Shown: positions 21,376 through 33,121 of the stretch, piece after piece
Position numbering within the stretch: the first letter of the stretch is position 1
Layout: every line of letters begins with the position of its first letter
Source of the DNA: Siderastrea radians
Taxonomy: Eukaryota > Cnidaria > Anthozoa > Scleractinia > Rhizangiidae
Length of the DNA: 64,000 nucleotides
Assembly: GCA_964017195.1 (NCBI GenBank)
Contig: OZ024900.1
Coordinates: forward strand, 31,946,641 to 32,010,640
Direction: 5' to 3'
Notes under the pieces: generated by a model
What the model was told of the DNA's origin: nothing
The model's input: the letters and a program-made list of their open reading frames with translations, nothing else
The model's database searches: none
Position numbers and translations under genes: made by a program

Positions 21376-24300
21376 ATGGCTGCCTGTGGGACACGATGGG
21401 GAATATTTGGTGCGGGGAAAATCGCGCACGATTTTATCGTCGCCATGAAAACATTACCACAGAACGAACACAAAGTTGTTGCTGTAGCCTCTCGTTCTCT
21501 GGAAAGAGCGGCCGAGTTTGCTGATAGACACAACATCGAAAAAGCGTACGGTTCATACGAGGAGCTCGCCCGAGACGCGAATGTTGAGGTGGTGTATGTT
21601 AGTACAATCCACCCACAACATGCCCCTCTTTGTAAACTAGCCCTGAGTCAAGGAAAACATGTGCTCTGTGAAAAACCTATGACAATGAACCTAAAGCAAA
21701 CCAAGGAAATGTTTCAACTTGCCAAAGCCAAAGGATTATTCGTTATGGAGGTGAGAATTCATGACTTGAGAAACCATTACAGTGCAACTAAGGAAACCGA
21801 GAAATGCTTTGAAGAACGAGGCATATGAAAACAAAAGGAATAATTGTTATTCAATGACATGCAAATAAGGGGACGGTTATTCTAAAGTTTAACCACCCGA
21901 GAACACTAGAGCCGTAACAGAAACTATTTTTGTGGTTTTTCTTGCGTTTGATCTCGCTTCTGGGGGAGGTGGGGCAGGGCATTGGGAGAGGATTTGCCAT
22001 TTTTGCTATGGGCAAATACCTCGTAGACCCGGCGTTTATTTGATCCCGGCATTTATTCAGGGCCCAGCATTTGTTACTGCGCCTTTCAATAACATGCGGA
22101 CTCCAAAATTTAAAGCTCAACCGACAAATGCACTTTTCACTGCCATCAATCAAATTTTTGGCAGCTCCTCCCAGCTTCTGACCACTCCCGGGCACTGTTC
22201 GTATCATGAAGCAGTTTCATGAGACTCTTTACAGTTGTCAGCCAGTTCAAGCGTACTCCCATAGAATAAAAATTTGAAGTTGATTATTGCAATATTGATT
22301 TATTTATTTGATTCAACAATCCACTTTTCAAACGAAGAATGAAATTTTCAAAAATGAAACTCAAATTGCGAATTGCATGACATCATGCCTCAGGGACATG
22401 GATTTTGACAGGTTTCCCCGAACTGTATTCCAATGGTCATCTGATTTAAAATTTTTTCTCTCCTTTTCTCTCCACTACAAGCTTTTTGAAACAAATCAGA
22501 ACGCGGAAAAAACTTTGAGCATTTTGATGGGACTGAAAGGAGGCGATTCAGTCAGGAAAGCAGAAGTAAAAATTAAACGTTGTGAGAATCCGAAGAGAAT
22601 CCGTTGGGAGCGGTTTATGCAAATCGTGAAACCTGTCAAATTCCTCAGTCAAATTCCAACGTGCCTGTTGCATGAATTAATCGAAACAGTTTGAATATTT
22701 CATTCTTCATTTGAAAAGCGGATTATTGAAACAAATAATGAAATCAATATTCCAATAATCAATCTCAAATTTTTATTCTATGGGTGTACGCTTGACCTGG
22801 CTGACGACTATAAAAAGTCTCATGATGCAAACAGCACTCGGCAGTAGTCGGAAGCTGGAAGGAGCCGCCGAAAATTTGATTGACAGCAGTGAAAAACGTA
22901 TTTGTTGGTTGAGCTTTGAATTTTGGAGTCTGCATGTTAGGTAGGTAGGTAGGTAGGTAGGTAGGTAGGTTTATTAAAAACAATTAAATAGCAGCCAGAA
23001 GGCTGAATTGCATAATTATTTACAATATGTTATAAAAAAAAAGATAAAATTTTATGATATGATCTATTTACAATTTTAATGATTACGTATACTACTATTA
23101 AAGATAGGAAAAGGGGGAATCTACAAAGGGGAAATAACATCACTAAGGGAAGGTTTCAACTAGTTTCCGTGTTACAATACTAGTTATTGAAAGGCGCAGT
23201 AAAATGGGGTATTTTTCATCAATTTTATAGCCCTAACTTTTCGTCTTAAATACTTTAAGCAAAATATAGTACTGCATCGTATGTAAAACAGGAATGAAAG
23301 GTCACCGATTTTTTTCTGTAGTGGATAAAATTCCTATTGAAAACCCTGGGTGTTTAATCAAGAAAATATGGTATCTCCAGTCAAAGTATACACTATCCCA
23401 CCCTTATAGGCAGCATAGTCAGATGTCTCCAGCTCATGAACAGGCTCAAGGAAAGACACAATAAAAACTATTCATACCCAAAAGTTCCTTCCAATGTCAT
23501 TACATCTACGATTAATTAAAAATGCACCCTACCTTATTCCCATAACACCGAACTTTATTATTCCCCCAGAGGTCCATACTTCCAGTGCTAAGGAAGTATC
23601 CAAAATGGAAAGTGATATATAAATGAAAAGGGCAATTTATTATAATTCCGAAATGTTGGACCCAGGGGTGCAGTCATGGGTGGGATACCCTTCACATTTT
23701 GAGTTGGAGGTGGCCCCCTAACCCCATTCCAGACCAAAATGTGCCATTCTTAATTATACCCCATTTTAAACCCAATTCTAAAATGCTTCTGGCCAAAAAG
23801 AGCTTTATTGATATATACCCAATTCAGACTAACAGGCAAAACATATCTTACTTCAAAACCAAAGTAATCGAAATGTACGCTCCATTTCACACCAAAATGG
23901 CAAAACTACACCCTTTGGTGCAACACATACCTATAGAGATTACACGAGGATACCAAGCCCATCCTATCCCCAGGATTTAGAAAAACGGCCCTAATATATA
24001 CAGGGAAAGGATTTTCCTAAAACCAAGCCTTTTTACTGTAGAAGGAGGAAAGCCAGTCACTTTGGTTGACTGTCTGACCAGGTTGGAAGTCTGCACAAGG
24101 GACAGAACTGTCATTTTGTGCCTTTTATACCTGGTTGTCAAAGGGGGAATATTTGTAAAACTGCAAAGAATACCTGTGTAGCCAAATTTTTTTCAGCATG
24201 CCAGTGTCATGGTGATGTGTTTGAGTATCTTGTCTAAACATCTCAGATCTTTTAATATTTTTACTGTCATAATGGTGGCTTTATTTTTGTTAGGCATTAT

Positions 24301-27300
24301 GGACAAGATTCTTTCCATTGTATGCAGACATCAAGAACCTTCTAGATTCAAATGCTCTTGGCGAACTTCGAATGGCTTTTGTCTCTTTTGGCAAAAACGT
24401 TGAACATGTGGAACGACTGCAAGACCCAGATCAGGGAGGTGGTGTGCTTCTAGATATGGGAATCTATTGTCTAAACATTGTGGATATGATGTTTGGTGGT
24501 GAGGAGCCTTTAAACATAACAGCAGTTGGACAAAAAACAGCCACTGGTGTAGACTCAACAATTACAGTGACAATGCTTTATAAAGGGAATAAAATGGCCT
24601 CTTTAACTATGAGTATGGGTGAGTATTACTAAAATCCTCTGACAACACTTAAATATACCCACAGCGTTTTTGCCCGATTTTTTCCTTGAAGTTTTTGGTG
24701 TCGAGCTCTATGTTTTGTTACCTCAACTGGTTTGTTTAACATGTATATATGTGGTTTTGATTTCCTGTTTTCTTGTGTTGAAGTGAGTTCTGTTGTGCTG
24801 TGTTGTACTCTGTTGTATTGTTTTTGTGTTCCGTTGTGTTGTGTTTGTTGTGTTGCGTTGTGTTGCGATCTGTTGTGTTGTGTTACATTGTATTGTGTTG
24901 CATTGTAAAATGCTGCACATTTGCAATTAAAAGTTTCCATATTCATAAATGTTTCCTGATAATCATTATACTGTGTAACATCAAACAGTGCACAGTATTC
25001 AGGGAAGTGGACAGGTTTTCTCACTGGAGGGGTCCTTTAAAGTAAGCATGTTTGGTTGTCTTGGTTGGTGCCAGAGTTTCACTTTAGGTTTGGTAGGGGT
25101 AAGTCCCCTCACCCCACCTCCCCTCACTCCAGGCCCCATTAAAAGCTTATTATTTTGTATCGCAATTAATCACTGCACTTTCAAATTCAACAAGTGTGAC
25201 TGTTGTTTCTCAAGATAACCGGTTTGCTTTGGTATTATTGTATTTTTTATTCATTCCCAAGGGGTGGGGGGGACATGGGCACCCTAGGACCCTCCTTGGC
25301 TACTTCCCTGAATGTGATTGTGTAACTGCATGAAACTTTTACAAAAACTCTGACAGGAATCTTATTTTTTGGATATGGCCTGCTTTCATTTTCACCCTAA
25401 CTTTGGGCCCTATTACAAATCAAAATATTTCAGCCAGGTTGGGGGCTTAGATTTCGTTGAAATTGCACAACAAATTTCAGTCAGGCAGGATTTTAAGAGG
25501 ATTTGTTCAAATAAACCAGCTTGAAATCTCATCTTCCCTAACTGGGCTGAACATTTAGACCAGGCTGAAATCCTCCTTGTGATCAGGCCCTAAAGCTGTG
25601 GCTAACCTTTTCAGGATTGATGTACAACATTATGTAATATAACGATGTTGAAGGTGCATCACTACGCGGGGGGTTTACTCCCTATAGTGGGCTATTCAGG
25701 GAGGCTCTGCCCAAAAGGGGTGGCTTTTTTGCACTTGTAGTATACAAAAGGGTAGGGAAATTTACTGTTTTAGTATGTTGAGGGGTTACATTAATGCAGC
25801 TCAAACTGAAATAGATAGCAACTACTTAAGTTAAAGTCTAAAAATGGTGGCAAACTTTTTGCGGAATCATGATGCAAAAATATATGAAACTTGAAGCCTT
25901 TGAGTGCTAAAGATCCCATGATGATATACTGTATTTGGCTTATTTTTTACAGGGCTTCTGATATTATGCAATGGTGCGATTTCATACAATTGATCTCGAA
26001 TTGCATCCAATCACATAATCCATGAGAAATCTAATAATTGATAAAAAATGTATAAGCTGGACAAAATAACAAACATAAAATGCTAATTTAAGGCTATTTA
26101 GCACTGGAAACATCATGCAGAGCCTCTGAAATCTTTAATGTTGTTGTGAATCTAATGACAGTACGTGTTCTATGTGAAATCTTCTCCGGAGAGATCACGT
26201 AATTTGCCGCATAATAGACCTTTTCTGCCACATAACATGACCTCCTGGAAATTCTGCATAATTTCCCAAGTTTTCGCACACTATCAGAAGGCTTGTTTTT
26301 AGGTGTATGAGAGGTGCAATTTTTTTCTAGGGATATGGAAGGGGTACCATTCTGATTACAATTAGTATGTTGAGGGGTAAGGGTTTGAACTTTGGGGCGG
26401 AGTCCCCTATATGAAATTTTAATAAGTACCCCCCCCCCCTCCCCGGGCATGTCTAGTTCCCTGCAGGTGTGAGGAACCTCATAATATTCACTGTCTAATG
26501 TTTAACTTCTGGTGTCACTTTCAGCTGCTGATCTACCTGGTGAAGCCTTGTTCTCAGGGTCACAAGGGTCCCTAACTATTCACTCACCTTTCCACTGTTC
26601 CACAAGCTTCACTTCTCCAGCTGGAACAAAAGAATACCCTCTGCCAGAGCCGTCCATGCCAATGAACTACAGAAATTCGACTGGAATGAGGTATGCTAGA
26701 TTTATTATTAGTGAGCAATAACAAAAATGTTTTTGTGAGCTAATTGCACTCTTTGTAAGAATGCGGATGGCAGACTAAAGCTAACCTGGGGACTAGATTA
26801 GGTCTAGTTAGGCCTATTTTTATTTCTAATGTATACCTAATTTAAACTTACTCTAGACCTAAATTAATGCCCAGTTGTTTAGCTTTAGTAGTCTGCAGTC
26901 TGGAGCCAAGTGGCAACAATAATGCAACTACAGTAGACAGGATGCACTTCCAGGGTTTGGTGTATTATTGTAATACCCACTGCGTAAAGAACAGCAATAT
27001 GGAGCTATGTGTCATGTCTGGAGGTTAACCCACCTGTGCTAAGCACGTGACCAACAGCATTTTTACAACAGTGATCATTAGATCATATTTCTCATTATAA
27101 TAATATTTCCTGGTCAAACAGACAAGTGGTGCGAAAGAAAAATATATCATCAATATATTTCAGAACATTCACCTACTTTAGAGTCAGATCAAACATTGTA
27201 TATATTTGACTCCCGAGCACCCTTCCTTTCCCTTTCTCTCTCCCCCTCCATCCACACTGATTCCATTTATTCTTACTAATTATTCTTGGGGGGTGGAAGG

Positions 27301-27581
27301 TTGATTTGTGGCATTGAAGCCTGTCAACAATGATATTCTTGATTTTGCCTTCCTATCCCAGGTTTACAGCATGTTTTATTTGAAGATTTTTTTTTTTTGC
27401 CTTCCAGCTCTTACACTCTCTATTTTCTTTCATTAGATATGAAATCCAGGCAGTTAGAAACAGCTTATTATCAGGTGAAACAGAGAATTCCACAATGCCA
27501 TGGAAGACAACAGAAAAAATCTTTCGCTGGATGGATGAGATTCGTCGGCAGATTGGAGTCGTCTACAAAGAGGATACATAG
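21376..27581 (+). CDS. DHDH: Dihydrodiol dehydrogenase-like protein, tandem copy 3
   Basis: Third copy, 8.4 kb downstream of copy 2. Coding exons: 21376-21750, 24294-24618, 26525-26690, 27437-27581, with phases 0, 1 and 2, giving 336 residues. Family signatures are all present: GIFGAGKIAHDF, IHPQH, CEKP with Lys100, and GGGVLLDMGIY with Asp179 and Tyr183. It resembles copy 1 more than copy 2 in exon 1 and in the 5' flank. Near the C terminus it has KIFRWMDEI where copies 1 and 2 have KICGWMDEI. Intron 1 (2543 bp) and intron 2 (1906 bp) are enlarged by a long inverted-repeat element, a LINE 3' end and a repeat also found in copy 1 introns. A polyadenylation signal follows at 27729. Function is inferred from the family. 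Confidence 0.93.
22074..23202. mobile_element. Fold-back element with roughly 260-bp arms, in DHDH copy 3 intron 1
   Basis: The left arm 22074-22345 (TTACTGCGCCTTTCAATAAC onward) is the inverse of the right arm 22690-22939 continued at 23183-23202. The right arm is split by a LINE-type insertion. A 128-codon open frame lies between the arms (22308-22694) with no recognised similarity. Confidence 0.75.
22940..23182 (-). mobile_element. LINE-type 3' end with (ACCT)n tail, inserted into a fold-back arm
   Basis: On the minus strand it reads as a short 3' UTR ending TTTTTAATAAACCTACCTAC with a microsatellite tail. It interrupts the right arm of the surrounding element, and GTTA is repeated at the junctions. 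It is 5'-truncated with no coding sequence. Confidence 0.6.
25667..26445 (-). repeat. Repeat family R-CAT, inverted copy (DHDH copy 3 intron 2)
   Basis: CTCCCTATAGTGGGCTATT, GGGAGGCTCTGCCC and AAAGGGTAGGGAAA near the left end are the complements of the right-end phrases of 2871-3408; TTGAGGGGTAAGGGTTTGAA lies at the other end. An inner stretch unlike the other copies suggests a nested insertion. Confidence 0.55.
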
Positions 27582-27728
27582 GAAGTTTTTCAGAATACAT
27601 GAAAGGGGTTTTTATAGCTGATGGTAGTTTTTACTGCCTGTAGCAAAGTAAGCTAAGACCTGTTTGGACTCCAGAAAGTTAACCGAAATTTTCCAGTTCA
27701 CACAGAGTTGTCAGATAAACAAGTTGAA

Positions 27729-27734
27729 AATAAA
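27729..27734 (+). promoter_or_regulatory. Polyadenylation signal of DHDH copy 3
   Basis: AATAAA 148 nt after the copy 3 stop codon, at nearly the same distance as in copy 2. No equivalent hexamer was found after copy 1, only AATAAT-like sequence near 7293. Confidence 0.55.
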
Positions 27735-27759
27735 AACATGTAAATCATCTGTAAAAATC

Positions 27760-28200
27760 TCTCTTCTTTATGGCTGAAAAAACTCTCTTTCTACTTCTTG
27801 CTGGTTGGTCAAGACTGAGAAAACAAATTGCCCCTCTGATTGGCAGAGAAGATGAATCTCCTTTCTGATTGGCTGAAAAGCCAGATCTCCTCTCTGATTA
27901 GCCGAAAATGCTGATCACATCTCTGATTGGCTGAAAAGATAAGCCTCTTCTTCTGTGATTGACTGAAAAGACCTCTCTGATTGGCTGAGAAGTCAAATCT
28001 CCTCTCTGGCCAGCTGAGTAGACAATCGCCTTAGTTTGTGATTGGCTGAAAAGGCAAATGTCCTCTCCGACTGGCTGAGAAGAAATATCTTCTTCTGATT
28101 GCCCGAGAACATAAATCTGCTCTTCGATTGGCAAAGAAGACAATTCACTTTCTGATTGACTGTGAAGAAAAATTTTTCCCTTTGTTTGGCCAAGAGCAAA
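27760..28200. repeat. TCTGATTGGCTGA minisatellite, 3' flank of DHDH copy 3
   Basis: At least ten degenerate units of about 35-45 bp around CTCTGATTGGCTGAAAAG and CAAATCTCCTCTCTGAT, starting about 180 bp after the copy 3 stop. The largest of the three arrays that follow the DHDH copies. Confidence 0.75.
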
Positions 28201-29146
28201 AACTGTAAAGGATTTATACCAAGTTGTTAAAATCCTGTGACTTTAAGAAGACCATGATGACTAGCAGTTAAGTTTTGACAGCTCTGTGGGAAGTTTCACT
28301 AACAAAATTAATTTCCAGTTACTGTTTGAAAAAAAAGTACAATCTGTAAATTCTTTGGTTGTCACAAGCTTATCAGTAGAAAACTGGTGCAAGATATTCC
28401 CTGATTACTGTAATGATTCAATTTTGCACCCCTTTCCAATAAATCCCCCCCCCCCCCAGAGTGTCATTTTGTTGCTAAGCGCCCCTATTCCAAAAAGTGC
28501 CTCACTCCATTAGGTGCCCTAACTGCAAGAGAGTAACTGAAGACAGTGACGAACAGTAGACTGATTTGACAAGTAAATTATAAAGTCTTCTTTTTTTATC
28601 ATAAAAGTGATATCAAAGATATTGACTTGGGATTATAGACAAGTGACTCCTATTCTGACTATGTGAATCCGTATCATTGCGGTTGTTCTGTTTGATGTTT
28701 ATGTAAAACAAGAAATTCTGAAGCGGAATTTACAGGCGGCGGAAAGTCTCTCACCCCTCCCCCCCTCCCCTTTTAGTAGTTCGTGGTTTCTGGTGACCTG
28801 TTATGGACAATTTGCACTTCCGGTATGTAAGGAATTAAATGTATATGTATTACCGGTGACAGATAACGACGGTATTTAATTTTGGAAACTGATAAAATCA
28901 ATAGCAACTTGAAATCTTTGTTTGTTCGCCTTTGTAATCGGAAAACTCTGTAGCTTTACCTGGAGAAATAAATCGTTCTCAAACCGTGATATCGTGAAGA
29001 ACAGCCCCTAGGCATTCACGACAAATGTTTCAGCCTTCAGGAAAGGGCTCCATATGGATCTTAACGACACGAGTGGAGGCACGGGCAGAAAATCCGGTAT
29101 GTTTGATGCCGGGTGACGTCACGGTACTCTATTTGATCTCGTACAT
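28201..29146. other. Gene-free stretch
   Basis: Nothing recognised apart from a C run at 28446-28457 and C/T-rich sequence near 28750. Confidence 0.5.
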
Positions 29147-31094
29147 CACAGGCAGCCCAGACGCGTTGTATGTGGAGTTCCAAATAGAAAAGGGTGAAAA
29201 TATAATTATGTAATTAATTTCCGGTTAATCTTGCACCGTTCTCTTACGCAATCGCTTGATAGCATCGCTGCTTATGTGAGCCGTCAAGCCTAAGGTTTGC
29301 AGAGATTTATAACGGACTAACCGGTGATAAAAGAATCGAGATATCTTGAAATAAAGCCTGTCTACCTTCAGCTCAATGCTCCCCTGCTCGTCCTGGCTGG
29401 TTTAAATGACATTACTCCGATTGAAAAAAGCCACAAAATGAAACTGACGGGGATGCTCGTCGGAGAATTAGAATTAAACCCCTAAAGGAGACCAATCTGG
29501 GCGTGGCTCAGCACAGGCAGCCCAGACGCGTTGTATGTCAGTGGAGTTCATTTAAAAATAGAAAAGGGTGAAAATATATGTAATAGCACGGAATAAATCT
29601 TTACTTCACGAAATAAATCTTGTTCACTTCTGCTTATTGTGTCCTGTTTAATTAATTTCCGGTTAATCTTGCACCGCTCTCTTACGCAATCGCTTGTTAG
29701 CGTCGCTGCTTATATAAGCCGTTAAGCCTACGGTCAGTACAAAATGCAGACTGCAGACTGCAGACTGCAGACTGCAGACTGCAGACTGCAGACCGGGTAC
29801 AAAATGCAGACTAGGTACAAAATGCAGACTGCAGACTGGGTACAAAATGCAGACTGACATTTGAAACTGTTTTTTTTTAAATATTATTACCGGTTGTCAC
29901 GCAATCCCTTTTCCGATGTCATATTCCACGAAAACTCGCATTACCGGAAAATGATCTTGCTCCGTTACTCGAAACGAAAACGCTAAGTCATGATTTCATT
30001 TTGTGTAGCAATTGTGTGGTCATTCATGATCCATGCGATAAAACCACAACAAATGTAAGCAAACGGTCAGTCACGGAATCTTGTCCTCGAAAAATTCCCC
30101 GATTTGACTTTTGTAATCTTCCTGGTTTATTAATTAATAAGTACAGATAAAACACATTGCAAGCCACAAAATGTCATTTAAACCAGCCAGGACGAACAGG
30201 GGAGCATTGAGCTGAAGGTAGGCAGGCTTTATTTCAAGATTTCTCGATTCTTTTATCACCGGTTAGTCCGTAATAAATCTCTGCAAACCTTAGGCTTAAC
30301 GGCTTATATAAGCAGCGACGCTAACAAGCGATTGCGTAAGAGAGCGGTGCAAGATTAACCGGAAATTAATTAAACAGGACACAATAAGCAGAAGTGAACA
30401 AGATTTATTTCGTGAAGTAAAGATTTATTCCGTGCTATTACATATATTTTCACCCTTTTCTATTTTTAAATGAACTCCACATACAACGCGTCTGGGCTGC
30501 CTGTGGGCTCAGGCGTTATTTGACCCCTAAAGGAGACCATGCTAAAACCGACAACCAAATAAGAGCTACAGTGATTCTAATTGCGCTAAAGACTGACGCT
30601 AAAGATTGACGACGTTTGGTTTTTTCATATAGTTATTTCTTTTCGCACAACCCTAAGCGATACCTGCATGGGTAAAAATTTTGGCTTTCCTTCCTGAAAA
30701 CCCTAAGCGAGACCAAAATCTGCAATTTACACCCCTAAGCGAGACGACGAGCATCCCCGCCAGTTTCATATGGGAGTCCCCCCCCCCGGGGTAGACAGGC
30801 TTTATTTCAAGATATCTCGATTCTAAATAAATGTATGAACCAATGTTAAATAAACGTTAAATTAACTCACTTGTCGTGTGTTGTCGTCCTCTCCCCTCAG
30901 AAATGATATTTATAGCGATTTCGAAGGGTTTTGAGTTCGCCGTGGAGTGTTAGTGTGACACAAAACAAACTTATTGTCTAAAACAGGACACAATAAGCAG
31001 AAGTAAACAAGATTTATTTCGTGCTATTACATATATTTTCACCGTTTTCTATTTTTAAATGAACTCCACGTACAACGCGTCTGGGCTGCCTGTG
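29147..31094. mobile_element. Nested palindromic element with CACAGGCAGCCCAGACGCG termini
   Basis: The terminus CACAGGCAGCCCAGACGCG occurs in + orientation at 29147 and 29512 and inverted, ending at 30505 and 31094. Long inverted arms match: 29290-29411 with 30169-30300, and 29513-29733 with 30285-30505. The interior has a GCAGACT array and no protein frame. It looks like one TIR element inserted in or recombined with another of the same family. Confidence 0.75.
29741..29857. repeat. (GCAGACT)n and GGGTACAAAATGCAGACT tandem repeats
   Basis: Seven clean 7-bp units followed by three copies of a GGTACAAAATGCAGACT unit. An inverted, diverged version (CTGCATTTTACCC) lies at 34790-34905. Confidence 0.7.
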
Positions 31095-31937
31095 CATACA
31101 TTTACTGTAATTTGTAACGGCTGACCTCGGCTTGATTCAAGTGATCGCGAGAAATGCTCCATAAAATACCAAATATTGCATCTTTTTATCCCAAGTTGGG
31201 ATCTACTGTAAGCCAGATAAAGTTCACTTACCTTACATCGTATGTGTGCTCTTTCGTGACTTTATGGGAGTTTTGAGTCCGTTATATAATTCCTCGCTTG
31301 CCGTCGCCGCCCCCAACAAAAGTAGAAGGAAGTGACAAGGTTAGCAATTTCAATGGCCCGACGAGACCGACAGCCTCGCGAATTTTGTCCAATTTCTCCC
31401 ACTTCCACGACTCTCCGCCGCCCACAAAGACGTGCCTCGTCCCAATAAGTGCCCCCTCTCCAATAATCGCCCTCCCTTGAGCTACCAAAAGTAAATACGA
31501 ATTATTACAGTAGGTCATTGTTCTCTAATGGGACAAAAAACCAAACTAAAGAGAGAACACCCCCACACATACAGTCAGTTGTTTCATACGCTTTTTGTTT
31601 GCACTTATTGCATGCATGAGCGCAATCTTGCTTTTTTTTGTTTTGTTTTTTTTTACTTTAATGAATAGTCTAACTATAGAAAAAAAGAACATGAACTGTG
31701 ATACTTAATGTAGACAATTTATTTGTCCATATAGATACACCAGAGCAAATATTACGTCAAATAATATTTCAAAAGATTAAAATTGAAGTACAAAATAACA
31801 CTCCTAACAAATTAAAAATGAGTTTAACACTAAAAAGCACTTCTAACACCCAATCAACAAAGGTGAAAGCTTCAAATAAAAATTACCTAACAGGTAAAAA
31901 AGATACTGTACAGTGGGTAAATATTGATAAATAAGCT
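31095..31937. other. Gene-free stretch
   Basis: AT-rich, no supported gene or clear repeat boundary. Confidence 0.5.
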
Positions 31938-31939
31938 TC

Positions 31940-33121
31940 CAGATCCGCTAGCGGATTTGGACCCCCCGGTCCAAATCCGCTAGCGGATATGGACCCCCTC
32001 GCGCGGATTTGGACCCCCCTGAAAACAAGCGTTCTATTGAGTAAAATTGGTTTTTGGAGCTGCTAAAGAGGCAAAATAAAAATATTTTGTAAATCGATGT
32101 CCTAGTTAACATGCGATAACTGAATTTTGAATTTTTGAATTTTGTTGCAGCAAAGTCTTGATGTTTTTCTTGGTGTCCTCATGACTTGTACAAATTCAAA
32201 ACATCATGATTGGAAAAGAGAGGTTCTAAAAAAAAACATCCTGTGAAGTTGTGTAGTCAACAAAACTTTTTTTTAATAACTGCGAGGATCTTCTTCACAT
32301 TTATTTCTTCATTCCGCAGTTCAAATATATGAATTTCATATATTCATAATTTCATCTTCATCTTTCCCGGGTATATTACGAACCAATTTAATGACCAGCT
32401 CCCAGTTGGCTTGTTAGCTCAATTGGTTAGAGCGCTGCACCGGTATCGCAGAGGTCAGGGTTCGAATCCCGGCAAGCCCGATTTTTTCAGGCTTTCTTTT
32501 CGCAACTGCATAAGTTGCGTTAATAACTGCGAGGATCTTCTTCACATTTATTTCTTCATTCCGCAGTTCAAATATATGAATTTCATATATTCATAATTTC
32601 AAAACTTTTTTTGCAGGGCGCACAATGCGATTTTCAACCAAGAGGTGTTACTTTAAAACCCCCTTTGTTAAACCGCCCATTCAAACCATGTTAAATTCAG
32701 TATCCTGGAAAAATAATAACAACGCGTATGAAAGAAAACAAGATTTTAAAATCGTATTTTCTGTAAGAAATACCGCAGCGCGTGCTTTAACTGCAACGTT
32801 TAGAGGTCTGGCTATGTGCCTAAAACGAACGGTCAATTTGCTTGATCGTTTAAGTCTGACTCTACCTCTATTATGAATAGGTTTGCAGTATTTTGAAACC
32901 CAAACGAAACGTTTCTTTGCCAAGATTGAAAAGTGAAATTATTTCGGTACCTTACATGCGAATAACAGGGTGGGTTTTTACAATTACATAGGGGGTCCAA
33001 ATCCGCGAAGGGGGTCCAAATCCGCTAGCGGATTGGGTCCCCCGGGGTCCATATTCGCTAGCGGATTTGGCAAATCCGCTAGCGAATATGGACCGGGGGG
33101 TTCCAAATTTGGGGGGTCCAA
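31940..33121. mobile_element. Repeat bounded by clusters of the CCGCTAGCGG palindrome
   Basis: The left cluster 31943-32020 and right cluster 32991-33121 contain inverted phrases built on GGTCCAAATCCGCTAGCGGA and variants (TTCGCTAGCGGA). They enclose about 970 bp including a tRNA-like insertion. An 83-codon frame at 32625-32876 is not recognised. Confidence 0.5.
32261..32612 (+). mobile_element. Best-preserved tRNA-like element, with target-site duplication and terminal direct repeats
   Basis: The body 32274-32599 (326 bp) is flanked by CAAAACTTTTTTT on both sides. A direct repeat of about 80 bp (AATAACTGCGAGGATCTTCT through ATATTCATAATTTC) lies at both ends. The tRNA-like core is at 32408-32478 with consensus A box (TAGCTCAATTGG) and B box (GGTTCGAATCC), then hairpins GCCCGA/TCAGGC and GCAACT/AGTTGC. 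Confidence 0.82.

Noticed and set aside
27760..28200. CRISPR-like array
   Set aside because: Units are degenerate, the spacers are not distinct, and the genome is eukaryotic; it is a minisatellite.
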